Assembly: GCA_035295745.1 (NCBI GenBank) | Contig: DATGIL010000065.1 | Span: 38,218-102,217 of the forward strand | Direction: 5' to 3' | Origin: JAIQFL01 sp035295745 | GTDB lineage: Bacteria; Acidobacteriota; Terriglobia; Bryobacterales; Bryobacteraceae | DNA length: 64,000 nucleotides | The notes under the pieces: model-generated | Told to the model about the DNA's origin: nothing | Databases searched by the model: none | Seen by the model: the letters and a program-made list of their open reading frames with translations, nothing else | Shown: piece after piece, positions 27,890-36,629 of the stretch | Position numbering within the stretch: position 1 is the stretch's first letter | Layout of the letters: every line of letters begins with the position of its first letter | Program-made: the position numbers and the translations under genes

Positions 27890-29740
27890 TCAGCGGTGCG
27901 CCGCACGATAGATCTGTATGGGCTTAGACATATCTATGGTTAGCTTGCCTGCCGCGAGCGTGAGGTCCGGAGCACCAGGCAGCAACGAGTGGAAAGCAAG
28001 CCCGTTCGGTACCCGGAGGTCATCGAGGTCAAGTACCAACTCCTTCGACGTGGTGGCGCGATTGAGTACCACCACCACATACTCTTCGGGTGAGCTTCGC
28101 AGGTATGCGTACTGGTCCTGGTTCACTTCGAGCTGTACCAGGTCGCCGCGCCGCAAGGCTGGATGTTCCTGGCGGATATGCAGCAGGTCGCGCATCCACT
28201 GAAAAACCACTCCCGCCTCCCCCGTCCGGCCTTCGGCGGTGAAGGCATTTATCGGGTCGCCGGGGAAGCCGCCGGGAAAATCGGCGCGAATGGTGCGGTC
28301 GGTGCGATCGGTCCCTTTTCCCATGGCGATCTCGTCACCATAGTACAGATGCACGACACGGCGGGTGGTCAGTAGAAATGTCTCCGCCAACATCAGCTTC
28401 GCGATGTCGCCCCCGGAGACCGTCAACATGCGCGGGCCGTCATGATTGCCGGCGAAGGCCACGAGCATCTCGGGATGCCGGTATAGCGAGTCCTGCGACA
28501 GGATCTCGGTGAGCTTCGTCATCGGCTGGCCCTCCGCAAACACCTGGCGGGTGGCCCTCTGGAGCGGAAAATCAAGCATCGAAGGCAGCTTGGTATCGGT
28601 GCCGCCGTGCCGCGTGCCGCCTTCGAAATACGACAGCACCGCCGGATTGGGCGCGGTGATTTCGCCAACGACTACGAAGCCGGGATACTGGCGGTCAATC
28701 GCGCCCTGCCATTTCTCCCAAAAGGGGCGATCCACATAAGGGTAGGTGTCCTGACGAATCGCATCTACACCCGTCATGCCGATCCACCAGAGGGCATTCT
28801 GTATCAGGTAATCGCTCACCAATGGATCGTCCTGGTTGAAGTCGGGCAGATTGCCCGAGAACCATCCGCGCAGCGGAATTTCGCGGCGCTTGGGGCGAGC
28901 GTACGGATCGGCAAGCGCGGCGATATCGAAATTGTTTCGTGGCTTGGGAGTGCGATCGGGATAGTTGAACCACGTCGGGGTCGGAGGATTCGCCACCCAC
29001 GGGTGCCGCGGACCGCAGTGATTCGCCACCTGATCCTGCACCACCTTGATGCCCGCTGCATGTGACGCGTCCACCAGTTCCTTGAATTGCGCCATGGTGC
29101 CGAAGCGCGGCTCCGCCTCATAGAAGTCCACCGTATGATAGCCGTGGTACGGACTGCCTGCGGAGTTGGAGTTCTTGTAGGCAGGGGTCATCCAAAGGCC
29201 CGTCACGCCGAGATCTTTCAGGTAAGGCAGGTGCTCGCGGACACCCTGCAGATCGCCGCCGTGGTAAGCGCCGACGGCGTTGCGATCCGCGGGACGATTG
29301 AACTCGGCCGGGCTGTCGTTGGACGGGTCGCCGTTTGCGAAGCGATCAGGCATCAGAAGATAGATCACGTCGTCGGGACTGAACCCTTGAAATCGCCCTT
29401 TGGGATCGAGCGGGGCCGCCAGAGGAAAATCGAATTGCGCCGCGCCTGAGCTGTTCTTCACCTGGAAATGATAGGTTCCGGGCTTGAGGGAAGGATCGAT
29501 CGTCACGTACGCGAAGAGGTAGTTGCCGTTGTCCGAGATGTGGCGGACGTCGACGCGAAGGCCCTTCGTCGAGGAGGTGACGGCAGATGCCGAGAGGCCT
29601 GTGCCGGTGAGAAGAATCTGAAGGGGGTTCAACGTGTGATGCACCCACCAGTTCGGAGGCTCCACTTTGCTGATAGAAGGCGCGGCGAAAGAGACGATCG
29701 CGAAGATGCCTTGCAGGAGGGCGGAACGGCGGAGGGGCAT
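27890..29740 (-). CDS. GH13 alpha-amylase family protein (cyclomaltodextrinase/neopullulanase-like)
   Basis: The 616-residue protein starts with an export signal (MPLRRSALLQGIFAIVSFAA). An immunoglobulin-like N-domain (VEPPNWWVHHTLNPLQILLT) typical of cyclomaltodextrinases follows. The barrel shows region I (VVQDQVANHC), region II with the nucleophile (GVDAIRQDTYPY), region III with the acid/base (VVVGEITAPNP) and region IV (VAFAGNHDGPR). A C-terminal beta domain follows. It would hydrolyse alpha-1,4-glucans outside the cytoplasm. An in-frame GTG at 29,749 is an alternative start. The neighbouring outer-membrane receptor could take up its products, but this is an inference. Confidence 0.9.
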   Translation of the reverse strand: MPLRRSALLQGIFAIVSFAAPSISKVEPPNWWVHHTLNPLQILLTGTGLSASAVTSSTKGLRVDVRHISDNGNYLFAYVTIDPSLKPGTYHFQVKNSSGAAQFDFPLAAPLDPKGRFQGFSPDDVIYLLMPDRFANGDPSNDSPAEFNRPADRNAVGAYHGGDLQGVREHLPYLKDLGVTGLWMTPAYKNSNSAGSPYHGYHTVDFYEAEPRFGTMAQFKELVDASHAAGIKVVQDQVANHCGPRHPWVANPPTPTWFNYPDRTPKPRNNFDIAALADPYARPKRREIPLRGWFSGNLPDFNQDDPLVSDYLIQNALWWIGMTGVDAIRQDTYPYVDRPFWEKWQGAIDRQYPGFVVVGEITAPNPAVLSYFEGGTRHGGTDTKLPSMLDFPLQRATRQVFAEGQPMTKLTEILSQDSLYRHPEMLVAFAGNHDGPRMLTVSGGDIAKLMLAETFLLTTRRVVHLYYGDEIAMGKGTDRTDRTIRADFPGGFPGDPINAFTAEGRTGEAGVVFQWMRDLLHIRQEHPALRRGDLVQLEVNQDQYAYLRSSPEEYVVVVLNRATTSKELVLDLDDLRVPNGLAFHSLLPGAPDLTLAAGKLTIDMSKPIQIYRAAHR

Positions 29741-29782
29741 GATGTTCACTTTATAAAAGGAGGCGTGTTCAGAGAACGCAGA

Positions 29783-29993
29783 CGCTTGCTTACGCGCGCG
29801 GCTCGCAACGTCAACGCTTGCTCACGCGCGAGGAACGTCAACGCTTGCTTACGCGCGCGGCTCGCAAACATCGACGCTTGCTTACGCGCGAGGAACGTCA
29901 ACGCTTGCTTACGCACGCGTTTCGCAAACATCAACGCTTGCTTACGCGCGAGGAACGTCAACGCTTGCTTACGCGCGCGTTTCGCAACGTCAA
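29783..29993. repeat. Repeat cluster 2: alternating 33/27-bp tandem array
   Basis: Seven blocks begin with CGCTTGCT(T/C)ACGC. They alternate between a long form (32, 33, 33, 32 bases, containing GGCTCGC or GTTTCGC) and a short form (27 bases, containing GAGGAACGTCAA). The result is a composite period of about 60 bases. The block core is the reverse complement of the GCGCGCGTAAGCAAGCG core of the other clusters, so this cluster is inverted relative to them. The short frames within it are repeat artefacts. Confidence 0.9.
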
Positions 29994-30053
29994 CGCTCCC
30001 TCATCACGGCCGCAGCTCGCAAGATGCTGACGAGCCGCGACCGTAAGGGAGCG
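29994..30053. repeat. Long imperfect hairpin ending repeat cluster 2
   Basis: The left arm (29994-30019) starts CGCTCCCT and ends GCAGCTCG. The right arm (30031-30053) reads CGAGCCGCGACCG then TAAGGGAGCG. The arms pair along most of their length around an 11-base loop. The arms correspond to the CTCCCTCACGG / CGGCTCG module of the other clusters, here present in both orientations. It lies 29 bases beyond the stop of the TonB-type receptor gene, so it could act as its transcript end. Confidence 0.75.
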
Positions 30054-30081
30054 TTCGTGCTGCCGTTCACCCATCCAAAAA

Positions 30082-33000
30082 CTAGAAGACGAAACGCGCG
30101 ATCAACTGGCCGTTGCGCTGGCCGCCGATGCCGCTGGAGTTGGTGATGTAGCCAAATCCACCGGTCGGAATGCCCGCGCTGGTGAACGTGGCGGTCGCCA
30201 GCGGGTTGCTGTTAGAAGGCGTCGGCAGGTACACCCGGTTGAAGACATTGAAGAATTCGGCGCGGACATTCAGGGACACTTTTTCGTGAAGCTGGAAGGT
30301 CCGGCCGAAGTTCATGTTCTCACTCACCTGGTGCTGCCAACGATAGTCGTTGTAGTACGACGCGCCCTGGCCCCACGTCCCCACGGTCGTATCCGACCAG
30401 GCAGCGGGGTTGAGGATCAGTTGATTGCTGTTGGGGTTGATGTTTCCGCTGTTAGGATTCTGAATGTACAGCGGCACTCCCGGAACGCGATTGAAGCGGG
30501 TATTGGTGTTGAAAGTATAGGTATTGAGGTTCGTCCGCGATGACGGTACCGCGATCAGACTGCCGCTGGCATACCGCAGAATGCCACCGAGAGTCCAACC
30601 GCCGGTCAACTGCTGGACGAGCTTGCTGGAGCCCACCTTCGGCGTGCGGTATGTGAACGCTGTCACCGAAATGAACGGCGTCGAACTGGGGGTCAGGCCC
30701 TTGTTTTCGCTGCGATTGAAGGCGTCGTTGATGCCCGCGCAACCCGTCGCCCCGAGACAGAGCTCCTTCTGATAAGTGAAGTTCGAGGTCAGATCCAAGC
30801 CGTGCGAGAAGCGCTTCGTGAACTTCGCCTGCAGTCCGTCGTACCAGCTGTTGCCCAGCGGCGAGAACCACTCAGCGAGCCCGTCGTTATATTCGGGGAA
30901 GGGACGCAGCGACTGCGCGACGCTGGCTGTGCAGGGGAAGCCGGCGTAGGGCAACTTGTATCCAGCATTGATGGCTGTTGTAGAGCAGATCTGCGAGGTC
31001 AACAGGGTACGTGTCACCGGATTGGTGAGGTCGAGTCCGAGCGCCTGGATACGGGCGGGCGAAATCGCATTGATCGATGCCAGGCCGCGAGCCTCTTCCC
31101 AGACTCCGCGATTGCCCACGTACGCCACTTCCAGGGACATGTCCTTGAAGAGTTGGCGCTGCAGCGAGATGTTCCACTGGTCGATGCGCGAAGGACGTCC
31201 GCCATTGCGATCGCGATACTGTGCGGACCATGCCGGTGCGGCACTCAGCGATCCGGACGCCGGAGCCACGCCCGGATTCAGAGTGGCCGTGTAGAGCAGC
31301 GACGGGTCGTAGTGGATGCCGTTCTGGAATTGCGAGACGTTATACCCATATCCCGTAGAAGCAGTCACGGAATTGATGCCGAGGCCGGCGACGGGCGATC
31401 CGCCGTTCAAATAAGCCCAGCTATCGGCGCCGCTATAACTGACGCCCCATCCGGCGCGGAAGACGGTCTTGGTATCGATCTGGTAGGCGATCGCCAACCG
31501 CGGCCCGATCGCATAAGGATACGTGCTGGAAAATTCGCAATTGCATCTTCCCGGGCCATAGCCTTCGAAGATATAGCCGCCGGGCAGTCCGCCGGCTGAG
31601 GGATTCGGCGTGGTGAGGCCGATTTCGGCTTCACGATAATGCTGCTCGTGACCCAAGGGAGTAAGATCCCAGCGCAGCCCGTAGTCGAGCGTCAGTTTGC
31701 GGGTGATCTTCCAGTTGTCCTGCAGGTACAGTCCCCACGACAGACGGCGCAACTGAGTTTCGCGCGGCGCGTTGACATTGGTGGATGCGACTTGGCCCAA
31801 AAGGAAGCTGGCGTACCCGGCTCCAATCGACCCGCCGCCGATGCTCGAGGTTTGCAGATACGGTATCGCTGTGGGGCCGTTGCCAAAGGCGTAAATGCCC
31901 TGAGCGCCCTGGAGATTCTGGTCGCTATAAACATCCTGCTTGGCTTCGGCACCGAGTTTGTAGGTGTGGCCGCCATGCACATACGTGGTGTTGGCCACGA
32001 AGGTCAGCTTGTCGGTGAACTGGTGATCGATGGTGTTGGGGCCGTAGTTACTCGCGGCTCCTCCCATGTTGTTCACGCTGAGATTCTGAATTTGCGGAAA
32101 ACCCGCTGGATTGGTGGCGCTGCCGACCAGGCCCAACAGACCGACGGCATCGTAGTTGACCACGCCGGCGGGTGAACTGTCGGGATTCTGGAAGCGGTGG
32201 AAACCCGCGCCAACGTGCACCAGCAGTGTCGGAGAGATGGTGCGGTCGACGTTAAGGCGAACCTGATTCCCGGTGACCACCTTGGGACGCGCGCCCGTCA
32301 GCGGAATGGGCAGACCGTCCGGATACGCCGGCGAGTCAGTGGTCATGTAGGTCCAATAGAAGCTCGCTTTGGTTTTTTCGCTGAGGTTCTGATCCACCTT
32401 GAAGCTGGGGATCTGCTGCTTGGTGTTGGTAACGATGTTGGGAATCCAGTTCAGCGTCGTCTGGTTGTTGATGGGTGCGGGAATCATCGCCTGGATCTTC
32501 ACTGAGACCGGGTCCATGCGGCTCTGCGGGATGACGTTCCCGGGGAACATCGTGCGCACTACGTTGCCGTTGACCGTCTGCGTGGTCAGGGGGTCGTAGA
32601 TACCGTTCTCGGGGAAGGTCAGCCCGGTGTTGGGATCGGTGAGAGTCTTCCCGGTCAACGCAGCGCTGAAATCGCCGTTGCGGTAGGCTGTCGTCGGCAC
32701 GCTGCTGTAGGAAGCAGCCGACGTCTGGTTGTTCCCGAATCGCTCCAGGTTAAAGAAGAAAAAGGTCTTGTTCTTGCCGTTGTAAAGTTTTGGAATCCAA
32801 ACCGGTCCGCCGACGGAGAAACCGTAGTCGTTCTTCCGGTCGCGGTCGCGGATGTGGCTGAACGGGTGCGCGGCGTCCATGGCCTCGTTGGCCCAATATT
32901 CATAGGCGCTGCCGTGCAGTTGATTGGTGCCGCTCTTGGTGGTGAAGTTGTAAAACCCGCCTTGCACCTGGCCAAATTCGGCCGAGAAGTTTGAGGACTG

Positions 33001-33681
33001 CATGGAGAATTCGGTGATGGTCTCCACCGACGCGGCGGCCACGGAAGGCGCCCAGTTCGGATTGGTCACATCCGTGGAATCCTGACCTTCCAAATAGATC
33101 TTGAATCCTCCGTAACTGCCCGAAGGCGTGCCATTCACGGCCGAGTTCCAACTCGTGCCGGAAACGCCAGGCGCCAGAATGATGAAACTCATCCAGTTGC
33201 GAATCCCGCCGCCGGCTGAGCCGCCGCCGCCAAAATTCAGCGGCAGATTATTCACTTTTTCGCCTGCGACGTTCATGCTCTGTTCGGCATTTTCGGTCTT
33301 CAGCAAGGCCACATCAGCAGTGACTGTGACGGACTCCGTTGCGTTGCCGACCTCCAGTTTGACGTCGAACCGAAGAGTCTGGTCGACCTGAACCGGTAAT
33401 CCTTTTTGTACAGCCTTCTTGAATCCCGCCGATTCTACGGTGAGATCGTACAGACCGGCGGGGAGAGAGGCAAGCGTGAAGTTGCCGGTGAGCGTGGACT
33501 GGGCTTCAGAAACGGCCCCGGTCTCGGTATTCCGAAGCGTCAATTTGGCTCCGGGCACCACCGCATTGACCGGGTCCAGAACCGTTCCTGTGATCGTCCC
33601 ACGGTCACTCTGCGCCGTCGCTAGAGCGGTAGCGAGGAGCATCAGGACGGCTGAGCGGAAATAACGTTGGCTGTGGTTCAC
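30082..33681 (-). CDS. TonB-dependent receptor-like outer membrane protein with carboxypeptidase-regulatory domain
   Basis: This protein of about 1,199 residues belongs to the large acidobacterial OmpA-related/TonB-receptor group. After a signal peptide (YFRSAVLMLLATALATAQ) comes a CarboxypepD_reg-like domain (GTITGTVLDPVNAVVPGAKL). A plug-like region and a long beta-barrel follow, with the usual final aromatic residue (ARFVF). GTG 33,681 is chosen because AGGAG precedes it by a good spacing and because the signal peptide follows directly; the open frame continues upstream without similarity. Members bind and import polymers or siderophores; the ligand is unknown. Confidence 0.9.
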   Translation of the reverse strand: MNHSQRYFRSAVLMLLATALATAQSDRGTITGTVLDPVNAVVPGAKLTLRNTETGAVSEAQSTLTGNFTLASLPAGLYDLTVESAGFKKAVQKGLPVQVDQTLRFDVKLEVGNATESVTVTADVALLKTENAEQSMNVAGEKVNNLPLNFGGGGSAGGGIRNWMSFIILAPGVSGTSWNSAVNGTPSGSYGGFKIYLEGQDSTDVTNPNWAPSVAAASVETITEFSMQSSNFSAEFGQVQGGFYNFTTKSGTNQLHGSAYEYWANEAMDAAHPFSHIRDRDRKNDYGFSVGGPVWIPKLYNGKNKTFFFFNLERFGNNQTSAASYSSVPTTAYRNGDFSAALTGKTLTDPNTGLTFPENGIYDPLTTQTVNGNVVRTMFPGNVIPQSRMDPVSVKIQAMIPAPINNQTTLNWIPNIVTNTKQQIPSFKVDQNLSEKTKASFYWTYMTTDSPAYPDGLPIPLTGARPKVVTGNQVRLNVDRTISPTLLVHVGAGFHRFQNPDSSPAGVVNYDAVGLLGLVGSATNPAGFPQIQNLSVNNMGGAASNYGPNTIDHQFTDKLTFVANTTYVHGGHTYKLGAEAKQDVYSDQNLQGAQGIYAFGNGPTAIPYLQTSSIGGGSIGAGYASFLLGQVASTNVNAPRETQLRRLSWGLYLQDNWKITRKLTLDYGLRWDLTPLGHEQHYREAEIGLTTPNPSAGGLPGGYIFEGYGPGRCNCEFSSTYPYAIGPRLAIAYQIDTKTVFRAGWGVSYSGADSWAYLNGGSPVAGLGINSVTASTGYGYNVSQFQNGIHYDPSLLYTATLNPGVAPASGSLSAAPAWSAQYRDRNGGRPSRIDQWNISLQRQLFKDMSLEVAYVGNRGVWEEARGLASINAISPARIQALGLDLTNPVTRTLLTSQICSTTAINAGYKLPYAGFPCTASVAQSLRPFPEYNDGLAEWFSPLGNSWYDGLQAKFTKRFSHGLDLTSNFTYQKELCLGATGCAGINDAFNRSENKGLTPSSTPFISVTAFTYRTPKVGSSKLVQQLTGGWTLGGILRYASGSLIAVPSSRTNLNTYTFNTNTRFNRVPGVPLYIQNPNSGNINPNSNQLILNPAAWSDTTVGTWGQGASYYNDYRWQHQVSENMNFGRTFQLHEKVSLNVRAEFFNVFNRVYLPTPSNSNPLATATFTSAGIPTGGFGYITNSSGIGGQRNGQLIARFVF

Positions 33682-33988
33682 AATTTCTCCTGAGGCAGAA
33701 TTTCGCCCAAGACCCAGGGAAGGTCTGATGGCTGGATTACACGTCCGGAATAACCCTACGCGGCACCGGCGAGGCGGTGAGCGAATGCAAGACTCCCTTC
33801 TGGTAGCTCCATTCTCTCCGGTTTCCTCATGAGATTCAAGCATAATAAGGACTGAAATACTGAATTCCATCAAGTTCCCAATCGGCGAAGTGGGAACGAC
33901 GGGCCGGTTAGCGCTCTACAGGGCCCTCATTTGATGGCCCTTTTGGCTGATAGCGCCTCTGACTGGGATCGGACCACAATATGGGTGG
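33682..33988. other. Upstream region of the receptor gene with two inverted repeats
   Basis: This gene-free stretch of about 307 bases should hold the receptor promoter. Two hairpins are visible. GTTCCCA / TGGGAAC has a 10-base loop at 33874-33897. GGGCC / GGCCC at 33921-33940 has an inner TCA/TGA pair and is followed by TTTT on the plus strand. I could not recognise a convincing promoter. Confidence 0.4.
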
Positions 33989-34177
33989 ATGCAGTACCCC
34001 GGCAGACCAAGAATCGTCGACCGAGCAAAGGAACTCCTTTGGGTCATCGCCCGCTGTGATGTTGAAGATGTTGAGGCCCACCGTAGAATCGCACTCGAAC
34101 GGCTGCGCGACCTGGAGTTGCGCGCTGCAGAATTGAGGATTCCCGATCTTTACCGGGAGGTCGTGCAAACAGAATAG
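33989..34177 (+). CDS. Small hypothetical protein (62 aa)
   Basis: The product is highly charged and predicted helical, with regularly spaced R, E and L residues (RIALERLRDLELRAAEL). It ends just before the next small gene in the same direction (12 bases), which makes a two-gene unit plausible. I do not recognise a family, and a chance frame remains possible. Confidence 0.4.
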   Translation: MQYPGRPRIVDRAKELLWVIARCDVEDVEAHRRIALERLRDLELRAAELRIPDLYREVVQTE

Positions 34178-34188
34178 CGGTTTCGAAG

Positions 34189-34524
34189 ATGCTCATACTT
34201 CGGATCACGGCAGGTGTCGTCCTGGCCACAATGCTGGTATACGGACTCGAGACGGACTCGAAGGGACTGGTCTGGCAATCTGGTCAGATCGTCTCCATGA
34301 AAGAAGAAGTGTCGGATCAGGATAGCAATTGGACGTCGTATGTATACCGCCTGCATGGGCGTGACCACACCTACACTTTAGTTAGTTCAGCTCCTCTTAA
34401 GGCCTACATCCACAGCACCGTGAAATTTGCGGTAGAGAAGAACATCGTGTACATCCAGGACGTGGACGGCAAGCAGCGAAAAACCTGTATTCTCGAGCAA
34501 CCCGACAGCGCGCCGCACCGTTAA
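34189..34524 (+). CDS. Hypothetical exported or membrane-anchored protein (111 aa)
   Basis: It starts with a hydrophobic segment (MLILRITAGVVLATMLVYGL) that may be a signal peptide or anchor. A short beta-rich domain follows, with YVYRLHGRDHTYTLVSS and KFAVEKNIVYIQDVDGK. No family was recognised. Composition and periodicity look like real coding sequence, and it may form a unit with the 62-residue gene upstream. Confidence 0.55.
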   Translation: MLILRITAGVVLATMLVYGLETDSKGLVWQSGQIVSMKEEVSDQDSNWTSYVYRLHGRDHTYTLVSSAPLKAYIHSTVKFAVEKNIVYIQDVDGKQRKTCILEQPDSAPHR

Positions 34525-34665
34525 CCCTCCAACTATTCGCATCCGCATCCGTCGCCGGTGTAGACGGTTTTCGAGAAGCCCATGAGCAGTCCCCGATCGA
34601 AGTGGCCTGCGAGTCCATCTTCCGGGCACTTTGTGATTGGCTGGTTCCGCGTGTTTTCGAGTGGA

Positions 34666-34686
34666 TTCCGTCGGAGTCCGACGGAA
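34666..34686. repeat. Palindrome A (10-bp arms, 1-base centre)
   Basis: TTCCGTCGGA-G-TCCGACGGAA. It shares the pattern CCGTC-x-GA-y-TC-x'-GACGG with palindrome B at 34,718, with the variable x and x' positions complementary in both. It lies on the 3' side of the recombinase remnant. Confidence 0.7.
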
Positions 34687-34717
34687 ATTCTCTGTAAGTT
34701 ATTGAAAGTACTAGAGC

Positions 34718-34742
34718 GGACCCGTCTGACTCAGACGGGTCC
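34718..34742. repeat. Palindrome B (12-bp arms, 1-base centre)
   Basis: GGACCCGTCTGA and TCAGACGGGTCC flank a single C. Compared with palindrome A, the inner T-A pair replaces G-C, so the symmetry is conserved although the bases changed. The centres of A and B are 54 bases apart. Confidence 0.7.
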
Positions 34743-34786
34743 CTCTTCAATTTCCGCAATTTCGCAGCGATGCCACCCGCCAAGCC

Positions 34787-35025
34787 CCTGGTCGTCGAGA
34801 CGTTGGCGCGCCCGAGCCATTCCTGCACCTTGGCGATGTCGGCCGCGTAAGGGCGTTGATCGCCGCAGTTGCGCGCAGGGAGTGCACGCATAGTCCGTTC
34901 ACGTCGATCCCGGCCGCCAGGGCATAGTGCCGCACGATGTTCCGATACACGGAAGCCGGATCGAGCGCCCGGCATAACCCTTGCGGCGTCCGGTTATTCT
35001 TGACCGGCCGAAACACGGGGCACCA
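34787..35025 (-). pseudogene. Tyrosine recombinase/integrase C-terminal remnant, frameshifted
   Basis: One minus-strand frame (about 35,013-34,849) reads FRPVKNNRT, SVYRNIVRHYALAAGI and VHSLRATAAINAL, which is the C-terminal catalytic part of phage-type integrases (the H-x-L-R box). The continuation ADIAKVQEWLGRANVSTTR is found only in another frame (about 34,852-34,787). A single frameshift near 34,850 is therefore present. The N-terminal domains are missing and the tyrosine-containing tail (usually x-Y-D) is replaced by unrelated sequence. It is a decayed mobile-element gene, not functional. Confidence 0.85.
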
Positions 35026-35132
35026 AACGCGTGACCGGCCATCGAAGGGGATTCCTCGATCAGGCGCTGAGCGTGCGAGCGTTAGACCATGAACGACAAA
35101 TCGCCATAAGCATCCCGGCAAATTATCCGCAT

Positions 35133-35459
35133 TTATTTGAATGGTATTTCGACTTCGGCGTAGCTGCCCGGTGTCGCGGCATTCACGGCTGCGGCGATCT
35201 TGTCAAGATGCAGACGGACAAGCCGCCAAGGTGAGTTTCCCAGGACAATGATCGCGATTGTCCGGCCTGAAAGGTTTTGCTGGTACCGCATTCTCTTGTC
35301 GGTCGTCAGCAAAAGATCGAAGCCTGCGCTCTCGGCCCGCTTGAGCAGTTCTCCGTTTGAAATCCTTTCCCAGCCGCGCTTTCTTGCCTCTGTAACCTCG
35401 TGACCTCGTAACGTAGCGGCAAGGCCCCTTGGCACTCCCTGATCAAAGAGGATACGCAT
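35133..35459 (-). CDS. DUF5615 PIN-like protein (putative toxin)
   Basis: This 108-residue protein begins MRILFDQGVPRGLAATLRGH, with the first acidic residue of the Mut7-C/PIN-like fold, and continues with GFDLLLTTDKRMRYQQNL carrying the second acidic pair. Such proteins are paired with DUF433 proteins and are considered VapC-like RNase toxins by analogy. The start at 35,459 overlaps the DUF433 gene by 17 bases. It lies next to the recombinase remnant, consistent with an accessory island. Confidence 0.82.
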   Translation of the reverse strand: MRILFDQGVPRGLAATLRGHEVTEARKRGWERISNGELLKRAESAGFDLLLTTDKRMRYQQNLSGRTIAIIVLGNSPWRLVRLHLDKIAAAVNAATPGSYAEVEIPFK

Positions 35460-35709
35460 CAGGTGTACTTGCGACGCCAACCGGAACCGGCGGCGCGTCG
35501 AGGCTCCGGGCAGCAAATTCGAGCACAGCCTGAATCTGCTCCCGTGTAACATCGTACTGCTCGATGATTTCCTCTATGCTCGCACCCACTTCAAGATTTT
35601 CGAAAACGGTCGCAACTGGCATGCGGGTGTCCTTGAACACCCATGCGCCGCTACGCCTTCCCGGTACGCTTTCTACCGCGGGGCATTGTGACCAATCCAA
35701 GCTCGCCAT
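35443..35709 (-). CDS. DUF433 protein (putative antitoxin)
   Basis: The 88-residue product has the DUF433 core: FKDTRMPVATVFENLEVGAS followed by IEEIIEQYDVTREQIQAVLEF, a predicted winged-helix DNA-binding domain. It precedes and overlaps the DUF5615 gene, the usual order in this family of toxin-antitoxin pairs. It probably autoregulates the pair. Confidence 0.85.
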   Translation of the reverse strand: MASLDWSQCPAVESVPGRRSGAWVFKDTRMPVATVFENLEVGASIEEIIEQYDVTREQIQAVLEFAARSLDAPPVPVGVASTPDAYPL

Positions 35710-35928
35710 CTTCGCTTCCCTCTTTCAGGGTACGGGAAAATCTAGCCTAAAGGCAATGCGTGATACTAGCCTCTACGGCGCTTCGCAGAAAGCTTCCGAT
35801 TTTTCTGCTGTACATACTCCCGGCTTGGATATGCTCAGCTCAGAACATGAAAATGAACCCGCCTCCAGCCGGCAGCGACGCGCTTGGCAACGACGCCCTC
35901 CTGTCCGTCCGATAGGCAACGGTGCGCG

Positions 35929-36567
35929 ATGACCGAAGTGGAACTGACCGTCAAGATTAAGGAGTTCGCGAACGATCGGCAACGGCGATTCGCCATGGCC
36001 CGGAAGCGCAGGCCAGCCACACTTGCCGCCAGCAAAGCTCTCGAACTCAGCGAGCACCACAATGCGTCCACAAGACCAGGAAAACGATTGCATGAAATCG
36101 GGAAGATTTATCCGCCCGTCACCTGGGAAATGGTGCGAGCGGTCGAGGACCGGTTGGGCTTCGCGCTTCCAACTCTGCTGGGCCGCCTTTGGGTGGAGGT
36201 GGGCAACGGCGGATTTGGGCCGGGATATGGGCTCTTTGGGCTGGACGGGGGCCATGTCGAGGAGAACTCGAGGTTGACCCTTCCCGACCTCTATTTCTAT
36301 ACCATTGAGGATCCCGACTTACTTCTCGAGCCAGTTGACGAGGACGCGCAATTGAGCTGGAACCCACCTCCCTGGGATCCATGGCCGAAGAAACTCGTTC
36401 CGATTTGTAATTGGGGCTGTGGGAACGAATCCGCCATTGATTGCTCGACTCCCGAAGGGGAGGTGATCGATCTCCTCGATGGCATCAAGCGATTCTTCCG
36501 CGAATCGACGTTTGCCCAGTGGATGGAAGACTGGGTCAACGGCGTGAATCTCTGGGACCATTTGTAG
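35929..36567 (+). CDS. SMI1/KNR4 family protein
   Basis: The 212-residue protein contains the SUKH-type core: YPPVTWEMVRAVEDRLGFAL, then PTLLGRLWVEVGNGGFGPGY, and later LVPICNWGCGNESAIDCSTP and the tail FFRESTFAQWMEDWVNG. SUKH proteins are known as immunity proteins in contact-dependent and polymorphic toxin systems, but many are orphans with unknown roles; no toxin gene is adjacent. The start at MTEVEL is tentative because a later in-frame ATG exists and no strong ribosome-binding site is seen. Confidence 0.78.
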   Translation: MTEVELTVKIKEFANDRQRRFAMARKRRPATLAASKALELSEHHNASTRPGKRLHEIGKIYPPVTWEMVRAVEDRLGFALPTLLGRLWVEVGNGGFGPGYGLFGLDGGHVEENSRLTLPDLYFYTIEDPDLLLEPVDEDAQLSWNPPPWDPWPKKLVPICNWGCGNESAIDCSTPEGEVIDLLDGIKRFFRESTFAQWMEDWVNGVNLWDHL

Positions 36568-36629
36568 CCCTGATCGGTGTGGTAACATTTCCCAAAATAC
36601 AATTTACACTTGCACCCAAGGAGATCCAG

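Noticed and set aside
29783..29993. CRISPR array
   Set aside because: Both alternating blocks are repeated; there are no unique spacers, no cas genes, and the blocks match intergenic repeats elsewhere in the window.
33920..33944. Intrinsic terminator on the plus strand
   Set aside because: There is a stem and TTTT, but no plus-strand gene ends upstream; kept only as a hairpin in the receptor upstream region.
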